Assembly (NCBI GenBank): GCA_036244855.1
Contig: BQKZ01000044.1
Span: 119,305 to 183,304, forward strand
DNA length: 64,000 nt
Direction: 5' to 3'
From: Temnopleurus reevesii
Taxonomy: Eukaryota > Echinodermata > Echinoidea > Temnopleuroida > Temnopleuridae
A program made the position numbers and the translations under genes. The notes under the pieces were generated by a model, which was not told where the DNA came from, did no database searches, and saw only the letters and a list, made by a program, of their open reading frames with translations. Below, piece after piece: positions 12,301 to 27,300 of the stretch (its first letter is position 1; each line of letters starts with the position of its first letter).

Positions 12301-15300
12301 TGTCGCACAACATCGGTTGGTTGTATTTCTTGATAACATGATTTCAATAAGCCTTTTAGCCTTTTAACCAAACCTGGGCCCAGTAACATAAAGGTTTGCG
12401 ATTAATTGCTAATCTCATAGCGATTGATATCAATCGCTAGTCTATGGCAAATCATGTACTAAAGTTTGCAATCGATCGCTAAATCAAATAGCAATTAATC
12501 GAAAACCTTTATGTTACGGGGCCCAGGCTAAATAATTGTAGATTGATGCATTATTCTTCTTAAAATCTTACGTCTTCATTGGTACCCCAAAACACCAATA
12601 GTATCACAGGCGTGGCACGTGCAAACAAGGTGTAGTCAAGGAAGTTCAAACACACGGTACATGTACTGTACACATATTTCACTCCCGCAAGTTTCCTACT
12701 CATAAAAAAAAAAGAAGGAAGCATCATCTTCTCTTCTTTGTTGTTGAAGGAGATTGTGAGTTGCACTTACCGGGTGTGTAGCATTATGAACTAGGTCTCC
12801 ATTGACAGCAAGGATAACATCATCTTCCTCTACCAATCCACTCTGTGATGCAGCCTGACCAGCAAAGAGCTTCTTTATACGGATCAGACACTTCCTAGGA
12901 TCTGTGTGGGTCCCTCTGCCTCCCATTACACTGAAACCTAGTCCTTGGGATCCCTTGTGGAGCTGCACTTCAAATGTGTTCTCTGTAATCAAAGAAACAA
13001 TCATTTGTGATATTTTGTTCTGAAGAATTGACATTTCATAAACATTTTTCGGGCCAAAACAATGACATGTTTTTGTCAAGATTTGTTGAAGCAGTTTAAA
13101 AATTTTATAATTTCTACTATTAAATGAATACCATATCTTTAAAGAACGTCAGAAAATTCTTTTACAACAGGAATATTGGTCACCAGCCTACAGAAATGAC
13201 ATATTGCTCCACTCTTTATTGTGAAACTTGTTTCAAAAGACCATCTGTCTTTAGAGGACAGGTTTCTATTCTTCTATTTCCTTGCCCTGTCAAAAAAAAG
13301 GGTTTTTAGACAGGTTTGATAGTCATAAGAAACAAAAGCAAATCAATTCTAAAACAGATTTATCTGATTTGGAGAGATAAATTTGGATGAACAGTTTCGC
13401 ATCTGATCTACAAAGCGTTCATCCGGTATTATAGTCTGATGAAGCACACTGCGAGTATGCTCAAACCTCACAGGTAATTTCTCAAAATGAATGTGCAAAT
13501 GAAGGATTTCATCAAAATGAGTAAGCTTTCTGTCCTTACCTGCAGTAACATAAGGAAGGTTTGGCATGTCAATCTCACTCATGTATCCTGTAGACATCAT
13601 GGTCTGTGAGAGCATGGTTTGCGTCAGTGTGAGGGCGCCAACACTACTCAGAGTGGAGTTAGGTGACATGGCTTCTTCCTTGGGTACGGGGCTGGTCACT
13701 GAGATCTGACTGGCCTGTGAGTGTGTGGGGGAGGAGGAACGTGATGAGTGAGGTGGAGACATCGATGGCACGCTCGGAGGGACATCCTGGATGCTTTCTG
13801 ATGTCGGCTCAGGACTCGTTGGAGATTTCATGCCCATTCTGGAGATAAAGTTTGGATCCTTTGGTGTACTCTCCATGGGCAGTCTTGGCTTGACCAATCT
13901 ACTGTCTTTATCATCGGACCAGTCTCCAGCGATGTCGTTATCACTGAAGGACATGGATTCAGACTCCTCACTTTCTGATTCAGCTGATTCAGCTGATTCT
14001 GATGAGTGTGATCGACGGCTTGATCGTGGCGATGACTCTGTTCTACCAAACTGTGTGCTCTCAGTCGGAGCAGGAGAGTGACTACTTGCAACACTGACCC
14101 ATGACTTTCTCTTCCCGCTCTTCCTAAGCCCTGTCAGATGGGCTGTTGGAGTCAACGTATCGGCCTCTCGTGTGCTTAACGTAGGTGACGCAATCTCAGC
14201 AAGATAGTCATCTACTTCATCTGAATATCCGTCTGATGCAAAAGGCGATTCAGTGATTGAGCCTCGGGATTCTGGGCGAACATCACCACCATCGTCCTCT
14301 GGTACGTCAGGCACTTCATTCTCGCTGCCAAAATCATCGTCCGTCAATGGCGGAGTCGCAAAGTCATCGTCATCATGCAATGCCTCTATGGTTGGCGTGG
14401 TAGCATGTGAAGCGAAGGATGGCATCATGAGGCTACCTCCATCATCAGACTCTGTGTGCTCCGAGTGAATGCCAAGGGATGCTGCAGAGGATGTCCTACG
14501 AAACTCATGAACATCCCCGGCGAGGTCATGATGGAAGATGACTCCAAGACTGTTCTTACGTGACGGAAATCTGGGCACTCCCATTCTGTGTATGTCCGTA
14601 GGGGAGAGAGCGACGTCGTCTGATGAGGGACTAACAGGTTGATCAGTGTCATCGATATCTGGATCAACTGCAAAACATGGAGGGAATTCAGAATCTAGAT
14701 TAGCTTCACTAACAAGAGATAACTTGGTGAAGAATTCTCTGTAAGACACATCTATAGCATCATACTTCCACTATCAGAATGTACAACACACCTGCTGATT
14801 GGTTGTTCTTTAAAAAGAGAAGAATTTCAAACTATTTTTCAAAAATAATTTTGTTTCAACCCAATAGTCAATTTCTATTGACATGAATACAAAAAATTCA
14901 GCTTGACCCATTTTTATGAGACATTCAAAATGTATTGTTAATCAATTCTATTCCTGTTTTATTCTAATACATTGTGAGTTATGACATGAGGTCTTTCATG
15001 TAATCATTGAATGCCTAATCGCTCAAGCCTCCAACCAATGATGAATGAGACATTCCACTCACCCAAATACACTAAGAAAAATTAATTAAATTTATGATAT
15101 TACCATTATCCTCTTTCTCTAAATTGGCCAGCATAGACCAAAGGCTTCAAGCAAAAAAGGGGAAGAAAAAAAAGGATAAATATTTCTTAGAAATGACCCC
15201 CCCCCCCCCCACCATAAAAATAAATAATAAGCACATTGAACAATGCACACCTTATCATGAATTTCGCATATAAACACATCCAACATTTTAAACATATATA

Positions 15301-18300
15301 ACATCAAATAATGAGTCTTGTTGCATACAGAAGTATGTTGATTAAGGGATCTATATCTCATATCTGATCCAAGATTAAACACTACTAACATATTGCATTA
15401 CACAAGCAAATGCACACTTTTCCAAACAAGAATACTTCTCATGCTCACATCCAGGTACACAAATTTACAACAAGTGAGTAAATAATACCTGCTTCACAAA
15501 AGTACAGAAAATGAACCAAGAAAAGAAATAAAGTATGCACTGTCAGAACTATGGTACAGGTATCTATTAAATAAAAAAAAACTATGTTAGTTGGTAATTC
15601 GACAATTCTACAACCATTGAGAAATTTTAGTGGAAGGAACTTCTAAGTCCTTGTATATCATTTCACAATCATGCAAACAAGTTAGAGGAATCAACTATAT
15701 GTTAACAAAAACGACTATTGAACAATCTACTGTTCTAATCGTTTTAAATAATATAAAAAAAAACAGAATGTTAAACATTTTCTAAAAGAATGTTCTACAA
15801 GTAAGTTCTACTCTGATCTATGTTCAAAAAGTTAGTTCTGGTCTGATCTCGGTTCTACATTACCACGAGAGCCATGCGGAGAAAGGGTCACTCCACTACA
15901 GGATAGACTTCACTGCAGGACAGGACACCAATATATCAAAATTATGGAATTTACTTTGTTCTTTCTTTGAAGGATCACCTTTAATCTCTGGAGGAATCAC
16001 CAGAGAGGGCGGTATTGATCGTTGCTCAGTGACCTGTGTACGTGGAATTGTCTCCTCCATTGTCTTAGCGTCACTCTTGCTGAACGCAAAAGCATCCTCA
16101 TCTTCATCGTTCCATTCTGTCTCGTATTCTTCATCTGCTGTGCCGAGATCTAGGTCCTCATTCTCCGTTGCGAAGTCAGTATCACGGCGCTCATCATCAG
16201 TAGTAAGATTGGCATCTATGGGAATTAAATTAGTACGCAGTTACAGGTTTCATCTCTTAAATATCAGGTTTATAGTATCTGTGTGAAATATCGACGAAGG
16301 TTCTTGAGTTAATGGTTATATTTGTATTGATTCAAAAGAAGCAATCCAACACATTACACATTATTGATATCGTATCCATTTCAGATATCCTTTTCTATGG
16401 CATTCCTAAATACCAATAACTGCCATTCTAAAATCAAACAAGTAATGAATGGTGTGATGTTTATTCTTCATACAGAGAGTTTTTATAAGTCCCTTACAAA
16501 AACATTTAAAAATTATTCACGTATTACTAATCCTTTGTACCAGCATTATCACAGATTGGCAAAAACAAATCTGCCACTTTTGAATATCTTGAAATTTACT
16601 TCGGAAAATTGTGTAGATTATGAAGGATATCAAGTTCTCACCCTAGCCTTTTTATATAGTTTAATTATTCAAGCCCTGCTGCCTCAAACATCGACAATGT
16701 GAAATATAGCAAACGAGTTGAGAGAGTTGGAATATAATGAGTTTACCTTCTTTCCTTCCTACACCTGTCTGACGAGCATCAGAGTTTACCTGCACCCCTT
16801 CACCACCACCACCACCACCACCACCGCCATCCACCTTACCCCCTGTGGGAGCAGCACTCTCTTGCTGCTGTTGATGCACAGGTTGCTGGAAGTGTACAGG
16901 TGTTGGTGGGAGAGCGCTGGTAGCAGCAGGAGGGATACCTCTCTCAATCACCAGAGTACTGACATCCTTTGCTCTACGTAGGATCTCAACGGCTTGTTTG
17001 TGAGTGACTTGGGTCAGAGAAGCTTTGTTCACTTCAAGAAGACGATCACCTGATTGAAAAACAAGCATCATATCAACAAATACTTAAATACCAACCATCT
17101 TTGAAAGTACTGTCACACCTTTCGATAGTGGCCACCCAAGGGAAACAGAAAAAGTGGCCACTGTAGACAGGTGACCTTTACAGACAGGTTCTACAACACA
17201 CATTTTCGTCTGGAGGGAATCAATTAAGGCGGCCACTATTGGCAGGTGGCTGGTAAGGACAGGTGGCCGCTAAGACAGGTTTGACTGTAGCATAATGTTA
17301 TTTACAAAATGTCCCAATATACCGATCTGAAAATAACTTAATTCTCATCAATTAATTTATCCAACGAATAAAAAAATTGTACAACTTATTGCTGTCTATA
17401 TACAAACCCCTCCAAATTATATCCCTCCCTCTGTAAATTCTTTTCACTATAAGACGAGGGTTTCAATTCCATTCCATGTATTTCTCAGCATCAAATAACA
17501 AATTTACACTGACTTGATTTAAAAATTTCTAAATTTCACCTAATGGAATAAACCCAAAGTGTTATCGCGTATTGAACTTCCTTTTTTTCCTAAAAATAAA
17601 ATACTGTGAAGTGGCACAAACCTGACTTGATGCGCCCATCTACATAAGCTGCTCCTCCACGCACCATAGACTTGATGTATATACCTCCATGCTTCACACT
17701 AGTGTTCACGCCACCCTACAAGAACACACAGAGTCATAGAGGTCAGTACAGCAATGGGTTAAATTACAAACAAAGATGAGGAAACACATCACTATTTTAC
17801 AAGATACTTTCTATCCAAAGAGAATTCAACTGATTGTCTGGAAGTACAGTCCTTCTCAAGTAAAAACTGTGTTCTCAACTAATCTCACGCAGATCACTTT
17901 CACAGAGATGCCAAGTCTCAAGCATTGTGAATGAGACTCATGTTTTTGGCAGTTTCTCACACTCAAATTGTTGAAAGTTTGCATGTATTCCTAATGATCT
18001 CATGCCTCTGTTTCATCTCATCCTCATCTTCATCATTCCAATTACATCATTGCCCAATAAGAATGGATATTAATATCATGCATTAAAGACCACTGATCCT
18101 TTGCATCTCTGCCTGTAGGCAGTAATGGTTTTGAGGGTAAAGCAAACTAATTAAATTTGTCAGAGGAGCTGGATGGCAAGTGTTTCTAATAATCTTTGAA
18201 AACGTCTCATGACGAGTAAACGTTGAGAGCCGAACAGCATTATTCATATGATTTCAACTTCTCATTTTTTCGGCCCCAAAACTTAAGTGGTAGTAAAATA

Positions 18301-21300
18301 TTACTGTAGCTATAGAAGGTTATGAGTCTACACTGTAACTCACGGTGACACTGATGCCAAGTGATCCATTGACTTTCTTCAGTTGTACTGTATACTTGTC
18401 ACCAGGAAGTAGATCCAATCCTTCACTAGCCTCCAGGACCTCCTCATCTAGATTACCATCCGGCTCAGCCTCGGTATTGTCAACTTCAGTCTCCATGGTT
18501 ACCGGTGCAGTCATTGATGATGGCTTGTCACTAGATGGCGGCATTGCGGTCACAGATGAAGCGGTCGCCGTTATTGGCGGTGATTCTACAGGTGCTCTGA
18601 GTTTGCTGAAGTTGAGATTCGGTTTGTTTTTCTTCTCATCCATATCACCAAAGAGGTCCTCCATATCGGAGCTCTCAGGGGTTGTGACCTTTGAACTCTG
18701 GTCATCATCATCATGATCAAGGTCATCCCACTCATCGGCAGAATCATTGTCGACAATGCTGGCACTCACAAGGTTATCCTTGGCAGATCTCTTTGAGTGG
18801 ACATTCTGGTATTAAAAGTGAAATGTGAAATGAGTCATTAATCTCTCAATATAGTGGATTGTGAGTTGAATATGAATACAATTTCAATGTCTCAATATAT
18901 ATACAATATCTTTATTCAAACTGCCATTTGCAGATAAGACACACTAGATAAGGAGCCATGAATAAGGTCACACTTAGGGAAGATACATTTGAAGACAAGC
19001 TCCTCATGACAAATGCAGTGGAGGCGTCATGGTGTAGTGGCTCTGACTCTGTGCTTTCAACCAGAAGATCATCAGTTTGATTCCTACCCACAGTCTGAAT
19101 TTCCATCAGCAAGAAATTCATACACATTGTATTGCACTTGACACAGGTGAGATAAAGAGGGATGGCAGGATGACATTATTTGTAATGCAAGGTGTTGTAG
19201 TGGCTGCCAGCTAAAGCATGATAATAGTGAGTGAAAACTTTCTACGCCATGAGCACTGGTAAGGTCAACCTGCGTGCTATACAAGTAGCCACCATTATTA
19301 TATTAAAAATCTATTTCTACTTGCCAACAAGAGAAATCAATGTGAAAAGGTTCTAACCTGTGGTGTCATTCTTGAAGCATCTTCTTCCTTCTCTGCATTC
19401 CTCTCCCGATCTTCTTCCTCATCTACCTCTATATCCTCGTCATCAGCTGCTACTCTCTTCTTAACAATCTTTGGTTTCTCCACCGTCAGATACCGACCAT
19501 GCTTCCCGTCCACAGATCCATTCAGTTCCTGATCAGAATTCAAACTGTAATTGGAGCCAAAGCTCTCAGGTCGTCGTCGAGGCTTGGTTGGCGGCACACT
19601 CTTCTTGTTCCTCAGCTTGGGGGTTGAGTTCTCGCTGGCGGATGATTCGTTGGGAAGGTCCTGGATATTGTCAAGGGAGCCCTGTGATTGGATGTTGGTT
19701 GCTAGGGGCGTGGAATGAGCGGGATGGTGGACATTGGCGTAAACGACCTCTGAGCTGGTAGCAGAGGGTAGTTTGGAATTCAAACCTAAGAAACGAACAA
19801 AAATACAAAATAACCATTAAAAGATATCCTTACTGATATACAAGCGATAATGACTCAATATAGGTTCATAATGCAACAGAAAGTAAAATACTTTACACTC
19901 CTTTTCCACTTCCTTAAAAAAAACCTTAAAGGAATAGATTCATAATAGTAGGGATGCAGAAAGTGATGTGAAACGAGCTGATTTATTCACAAGTTGCTTT
20001 CCATGCATAAATATAATTGTGTACAAAATTAGGAGAAGATTGTTACATGTATTCTGGGATATTATACGTCGAACACGCCAATCAGCTATTATTCCTACAG
20101 TGTGCTAAATGCTTTCGCACAGGGGAGCGTTGACCCGGAATGGGCGGAGCTATCGTTGGTATTGTCTACGGTGTGTGAGTTCGTGTTCATTTTGTACGTG
20201 AAGCATGTTGTGCTGGGGAGAGCGACCGCAGCATCATTTTTTCTTTTACGATAATTAAGCCATTTCTTCATCGATTTTATTCAAACAAACTATGATAATA
20301 CTTTTACTCCAGCTCACACAGTAGTTAAATATTGAATCGGTTTAATGATCCTTACCTGATTTTGGCTGTGACACAATGAGCTGAACAACCTCTGGGGCAT
20401 TCTTAATGATATCCACGGCAACACGATGCCCTACCCCCTCCAAGCTCTGACCATTGATGGAGATGATGCGGTCACCAACATGAAGTCTGCCGTCTCTATG
20501 GGCGGGGCCATGAGGCTCAATGGAACGCACAAAGATACCCAGGTCAAGGCTACGGGAGTTCTCTCCTCCGACGATCGTCAGACCTACAAGGAAAACACGA
20601 TTCTAGTTTAACATACATAATTGAGGCAAGAGTTACAATGTTCCACTTGATTTGGCCAATTTCGCTTCTTGAATTTTTCAAGACAAAATTTTGAAATTTT
20701 CTATTTTATAGCGACTCTTTGTAATTAGGGGAGCACCATAATCACAACCGTCACCGTCATCATCAGCATAGGCATCATTATCATGTATGACCAATGTTGG
20801 TTCTTCCTCAGCAAGCAACCCAATGCAAATGACAGAAACCGTTCCATTTCACATCAGAACTATTTACGATACGGAAGTAAAAGCTTGCGATACCAATTGC
20901 AAAATGATGTTTACCAGAGAAACATACATTGTCTAGGCCTCGCCATGCCACGACCAAAATACCTCCTACCACCATCATCACAAACCAGGAAACAAATCTT
21001 TTCCTACTTACCCAAGCCCTTCTGTTGACTCTTCTTGAGTGTAACGATAATGATATCTCTCTCAGGGCGTTCAGATGGAGGCAGGTCTTCTAGTCGCTCC
21101 CTCAGAGATTCACTGATGGACTCATCTTGGTCTAATGACTTCCTAGACTGCACTCGGCTACCATTCAGAACACTGGTACCTATAACGTACAGATCGTAAA
21201 GACATGTTCATTTACAAATTTTGATGAAATAGTAAACTAAACTCAGATCAGATACTTGTTTATATGTCTGAATACAAATTATAATTTAGGGTGATTTTTG

Positions 21301-24300
21301 CAGGGTATACTAGGTAACACTATTATGCTAGGTTAATTTGAACTTTGGAGACCTTCAATCTTTTTATTTTTAGGACAAGGCCACTATACTAAAAGACACA
21401 TGTTTATACTACAAAGTGAATGAGGGAAGGAAAAAAGGACATAAATAATCTCCAAGTTGGGTTAGTAGGACACCACAGCCAGACCACGTAACTACAGTCA
21501 AACCTGTCTATAGTGGCCACTGTGTATAGTGACCACCTGTCTACAGTGGCCACTTAAATCGATTCCCTCCAGGTGAAAATGCATGTTATAGAACCTGTCT
21601 ATAGAGGCCACCTGTCTACAGTGGCCACTTATTGTTCTGTTTCCATTGGGGTGGCCTCTGTAGACAGGTTTGACTGTACTGTAGTTTCATTGGCAACTCA
21701 TAACTCTATGGGTAGTGCTCTTTTGTGTGTAATGTTAGTGCACACCATAGCCACAGCATGCTTTCTATTGTTTGCAGTGTCTAAGCTAGTGGCTTTGGCA
21801 ATGTAATCCCTACCCTCTGAATTAACTCAACACAGAAAGGGTTAACTTGACATTTTCTTATCTTGGACGGTAATGTAGGCTTGGATCAATCAGGGTTCCT
21901 ACAGAAATCTAAACACAGAATTCCATGACTTATCCATGACTAAATTGATGTTTCCATGACTTCATATCTGATACAGATTTCAAAATAACACATGTTGCGA
22001 TGGCCTATATCCCTCTCACATTCATATGCACCATCCACTATTTTACTCATGTGTATCTATTAGCATTAGTGGATGTATCACAATCAAGGTACAATTTTTA
22101 ATTCATCAACTCCCAAATTTTAAAAGAATTCTATGACTGTTCTATGAGTTTTAATAATAATAATAATAATAATAATAATGATAATAATAATAATAATAAT
22201 AATGGTAGCTACTTATATAGCGCACAGGTCCACCATACGGTACTCATGGCACTTTCCACAAATTGTCCATATTCCCTGTCTTTCCCTGCTGACCACAAAT
22301 TTTCCGGTAGGAGCCATGACCACTACATTGGGTGACTTCAAGTACGGTGTTGGTGTTGCAGCAACACCAACACCAACCTCAACACCAAGCCTGAAGTCTG
22401 TCGGTGTTGGGGTTGACCTCGCAAGATTCTGACGTATTTCCGGTCGTTCGTGTTGATTGCAGGTGTTGAATGTCGTCTGCTGAATCGAGAATCACGGTCG
22501 GTGTTGACGATTTACGTGCGATTTTCCCATCTCTCAACACCAACCCCTAGGGATTGGGAAAATTGCGACTTCATGCTCGGTGTTGGTGTTGGTGTTGGAA
22601 TCATGCATTTGTTTTCCATGCACTCACAGAACAGTAGCAGTTTCGTTACGACAACTCATAACATGTCGGTGGTTAATCTAACTTTACAGTGAAATTTGCA
22701 AATGAAAACTAAAACCAAATACTTTATTTTGGAAGGCTATATTTTTTCTTCTGGATTTTGAAAAAGATTACACAATTTGTATGAGTTAGATTAGAATAAT
22801 TTGAGAATTTCGGACCGAAAATTATTTTATCGTCGAGCAGCAGCAGCTGTTCGCGAGGCTCTGTGCGAGCGCGAGTGACGTCACTCGGTATCGTGGCTGG
22901 TGTTGGGCGATCGATACGGCGATCGTATCGCTTCTGTGAACCAACCACCGGTGTTGGAGCTCGGTTCACGGGCCGATCTGCTCCCTCAACACCAACACCA
23001 ACACCGCACACCGTACTTGAAGTCACCCATTGTATCTTTATGATAAAGCAGCTTACCGATAACATATGGTTTCTCAGTCTCTCTGGGCCCTACTTCGGCA
23101 TAACCATTCTCTTCACCTCGTGTCTTAGAAGTCCTAGTAAATGAAAAACATAAATAAACAGAAACCAATCAGATAAGCTAGAAATACTTTTAAATCATTC
23201 ATGTGCTAAAATCAAATATGAATACCATTTTCAATACAACTGTAATACTGTGTTGATTAGTATTTTGTTGGAAATGAAATAAATGAAAATAAATGAAAAT
23301 AAATGAATGTAATGAAAACTATCAATATGTGAGAGCTTACAAGAGTTACATGTAGATCTTACTGACACGGAATTAACATAATATCAAGTAACAAATGAGG
23401 ACAGCAAATACTATCATGAAACATTCACTTCCCTAAATTACCCCATCAATCAATGAGGTGAAAATGATCAATGCTAGTCTCCAATCACATTCTCTATCAT
23501 AAGATATTGACAAAATAACAAGAGAAGCTTAAATAAATAGCTTAAATAAACAGCTTTGTCGTTAGATTTCAAATTGGATACAACATACCAGAATATATCA
23601 TTAACCTTGTGTTTGCCATAACATATGAAAGTACCTTCTATTTTTATTGCTCCTTGCACGGTTCTCTTTTATGCTCTCAATAGTTGCATACGGCGGGTCA
23701 TCTACAATCTCTCTTGACCCTTGCCTTGACCCTGCCTGTGACCTTGGATGACCCCTGTTAACCTCTTCGTACCCATTCTCCATATATTCATTGCCATCAT
23801 ACTCATCATGTGGTCGCTGGCGTTCACGCAGTGGTCGCTGTCGTGCAACATTTGACCTTGAACCACCCGTCTGGTCTGTGTGATTAGTTTGCTTTGGCCT
23901 AGGGTGTCTACTGCTCACTGTGACCATTGGCTGTGGACGTCTTTCTGGACTCTGTGGCATGACATAAACAAAGAAATAATACTAAAATTGCTGGTACATC
24001 TATAATTCAACATCATTCTTTTATCACACTACCAAAATTATTACTAATACTTTTCCACACATTTTCTCATCAACCATATGAATATCTTACACCGACATTG
24101 ATGAAATTTGAAGAAAAAAAATTGTCCTTGTCAACTTACGTAATGATGCATAGTCATCTCAAGCTAAGCTTTTCAACAAACAGATGATTGCTTCATTTTC
24201 CATTTTCATTCTAAAACTACCTTTAACTAACTTTCACTAAGTTTTACATGTGTTCATCTCAGACTCACAACTTTGCATATTTTTTGATAAACCTATTTAG

Positions 24301-27300
24301 AAAAATATTTTTTTTTTCAAAAAAAGTTTGTATACCTTGCTTGGTGATGAAGGGGGTATTCCTATCCTGATCTTCTCATAGCCAGAGTTTGACCTTTTGA
24401 CCTCAGGTATCCCATGATGCCTCATGCTATCAATGGTGTACGAGGATGCACCAAGCTCACTGGGGACCGATCCCATCATGCTTTGTTCTTCATCACTGTA
24501 TTCAAACTCATCGTTAGGCTCATAGTGGTTTGCGTAGCGCTCACTTGCCAGGCTGTATGCCTCACCTTCAACGCCATAATCTAAATCATTACAAACATAA
24601 ACCTTATCAGATTACACAACATTTACACTATACATTTTTCAGGTTATCAACTACACATTGAATTTTAGCGATTTTTAAAATATTTTACAACAAATCTAAT
24701 CAATTTATTTGTATGTGCAGGTACAAGCTTGGACCAGGGCTTGTTCAAATTCCATTATATCTATCAAGTTATGACGCATCATATACCCAGGGACGTCATG
24801 CTGCTTTAATTTACAGGTCGTTGCTTTCACATTGAAGTAGCGGGCATGGTTGGTACAAGTGCGAATCCAAATATTTACAAGAAATCTAACAGTTAAAAAA
24901 AATGTTATTATATAGAAACTAACACCTTATACTGAAATATTTGTCATAACTTACATAATGCTTGACAAGTGTGCAAAGAATTTTCAGCAATCACTCAATT
25001 AATGGCCAAAATTTTACAGGGCACAACAGTGTGCTCCCTCCCACCCCTCTCCTTTGTTTTCTTAGAGATCAAAACAGCCTAGGAGTACCAGGATTAAGGG
25101 TTATATCTTGATAAAAGCACTCACATTTCTCCATTGTACATGTGTGATCTTTCATTTAGAAACGTGTTCATTCAGAGTAATTTTGATACTCAATTAACAT
25201 ATTCTTAAAGCGAATACCGAGTACTTGCAAAGAACTTCAATTTGGAAAAATGAATGATTAAAATAATCTTATGTTACAAACAAAGCACAACGTGACTTGT
25301 GTAGACAAGGGAAAACTAATATGATAACCTCAAACCGGTTAAAAGCGAAATTATGTCATTCTCCACGTGCTCTGTCCACTGCAGCAAACACAGGAAGCAG
25401 CGCGTGGGACTGGTATAAAATCTGTCGGCCCGACATGGCCCAATTTTGACCCTTTATTTGCACATTTCTCTGCCATTATACATTTTCTTGCAAAACACTT
25501 AGGCACATATTATTTATTCATAGTTCTGAACATTCTTCTCACATTTTGTGCGATTCAGTGAACATTCATTTTATTTTTTTAACAAATACCAGAATATATC
25601 TTTAAAATGTGACTGATAATGAGTCCAACGTGGTAGAATGACTGAATGTATCTCACCATTGTGGAACTGATGAGCGACGTTAGTCTTGGTCCTGACTGCC
25701 ATGTGGAAGCGATGCTGAGACTTACACAGCTGTACCAAGTAACGACCCCTGGACAGAACATACACAACAAATAAACACAACACATTATCAGATATGACAA
25801 CAAAAAATCATAGTCCTACTTCTTCTATTTGCTTCCAGTTCATAGGGGGGGGGGAACTCAAATCTGAAGATGTCTATGAATGTAGAACATCATAATAACT
25901 AAAAATTTAAATGTCCATGAATACTATCTATTCATGACTCTCATTTGCCAGAACATATCCCTATGGTATATGGTGACACACCTGCCAAATTGTATGGAAT
26001 ATTGATTGTATACCTAAATTTAAATAATAAAAGGTTTCCAGGATAACAGGTGAGTGCATATTGTTATTTTGAATAAGTACCTACATAATTGACTTTGTAC
26101 CACTTATCAAAATGTAAATCAAACACGGTATCTGGTTGGCATCCCTGTAATATTTCAAAATGCTTTTTAATAATTTTGAAAAATATACGGGATGTGGAGA
26201 CAAAGCCACTGCAGAGGTAATCTTGTACCAAGAGAGAAAATCAAACTCACTTCTTGTAGCTTTCTGTGAAGTGGACAAACTTTGTTCCAGTCTCGTCATA
26301 GGGCTCTACTATGAACTTCCTCCTCTGCAAATGATATGGAGAAACAATCAAACATATAACACAAAAAACAATACAAAATTGCAATCAAGTGTTTCTACTC
26401 TGAAACTTGCTTTGCATTTCTGTTACATTCTCAAAATAAAACAAATAGAAAAATACAATTTAACAATCGTTTCAAATATTTTTGGAAGAAAAATTCAGAC
26501 TGTTTTCTGTACTATCACTTCATCAATATCATTATACACTCTATTTTGTGGATGAACTCTTGACAACCAAACAATCTATTGTACGGTTCCATAATCTAAA
26601 GAAGAAGCAATACCTTTTATTCTCTTTTTAGGAACAAGAAAAATGCAAAATGTCTAAGGAACAAGTTGAGGGCTTTGTTTCCATGTACTATTTCAATTGC
26701 AAAGCAAACACTATCAAGATTGATAGCCTATAATGATACTTACATCAAATGCTATCTTCTTAGTCTTGTTCCAAGGATGTGCGTGAACCTGTTTTCTTGC
26801 TCTACCACTCTTCTCATAGACAATGATCCCTCGTGTACAGACCCCAAGCCATACACCCCTCGATGACTCCTTCTTACTGTGTGTCACTCGATGAAAGTGG
26901 ATTCCATACTCCGCTAACTTTCTTGCTTCCTGGGAGTCAAAAAGAAAACGAACAATATTGAAATTAAAAAGTAATTGCAGATTTTTTTTCTTCTGTCACA
27001 AAAATTGTCATAGTAATATCCTCGTGACCACTATCTAAGAATTCATTCCTGATCATGACTTGAATAAGTGGGTTCAAGTGACAGTATAAATGAGGCATCT
27101 TTAGGCAGTCTTTAGCAGGTCATATTCATTACTTTGTCATCAGACTTTCTCTGTGTAGACCGCAGGCGGCAATCTCCAATTGTAATACCCAGAATATAAA
27201 TTATTTCAATTCAATTCAATTCAATATATTTCACATCACTTTCAAAAATACATAAAATAGCAAATTAAAAGCATGTTATTAATAAGACAAAACAATACAG

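Larger units (their letters stand above)
5605..12770. other. 7.2 kb PTPN13 intron splitting PDZ3
   Basis: The largest intron I could define. It holds the SINE at 8555, MITEs at 8241 and 12373, the element at 11318, and otherwise AT-rich unique-looking sequence. Exons 26 and 27 join seamlessly within PDZ3 helix B, so no coding exon is expected inside. Confidence 0.8.

Noticed and set aside
14668..14731. Extending PTPN13 exon 25 to an upstream acceptor near 14731
   Set aside because: The frame is open and phase could fit, but the polypyrimidine tract before TTTTGCAG at 14668 is better. Kept as an alternative.
22144..22335. Asn-rich frame
   Set aside because: Translation of the (AAT)n microsatellite.
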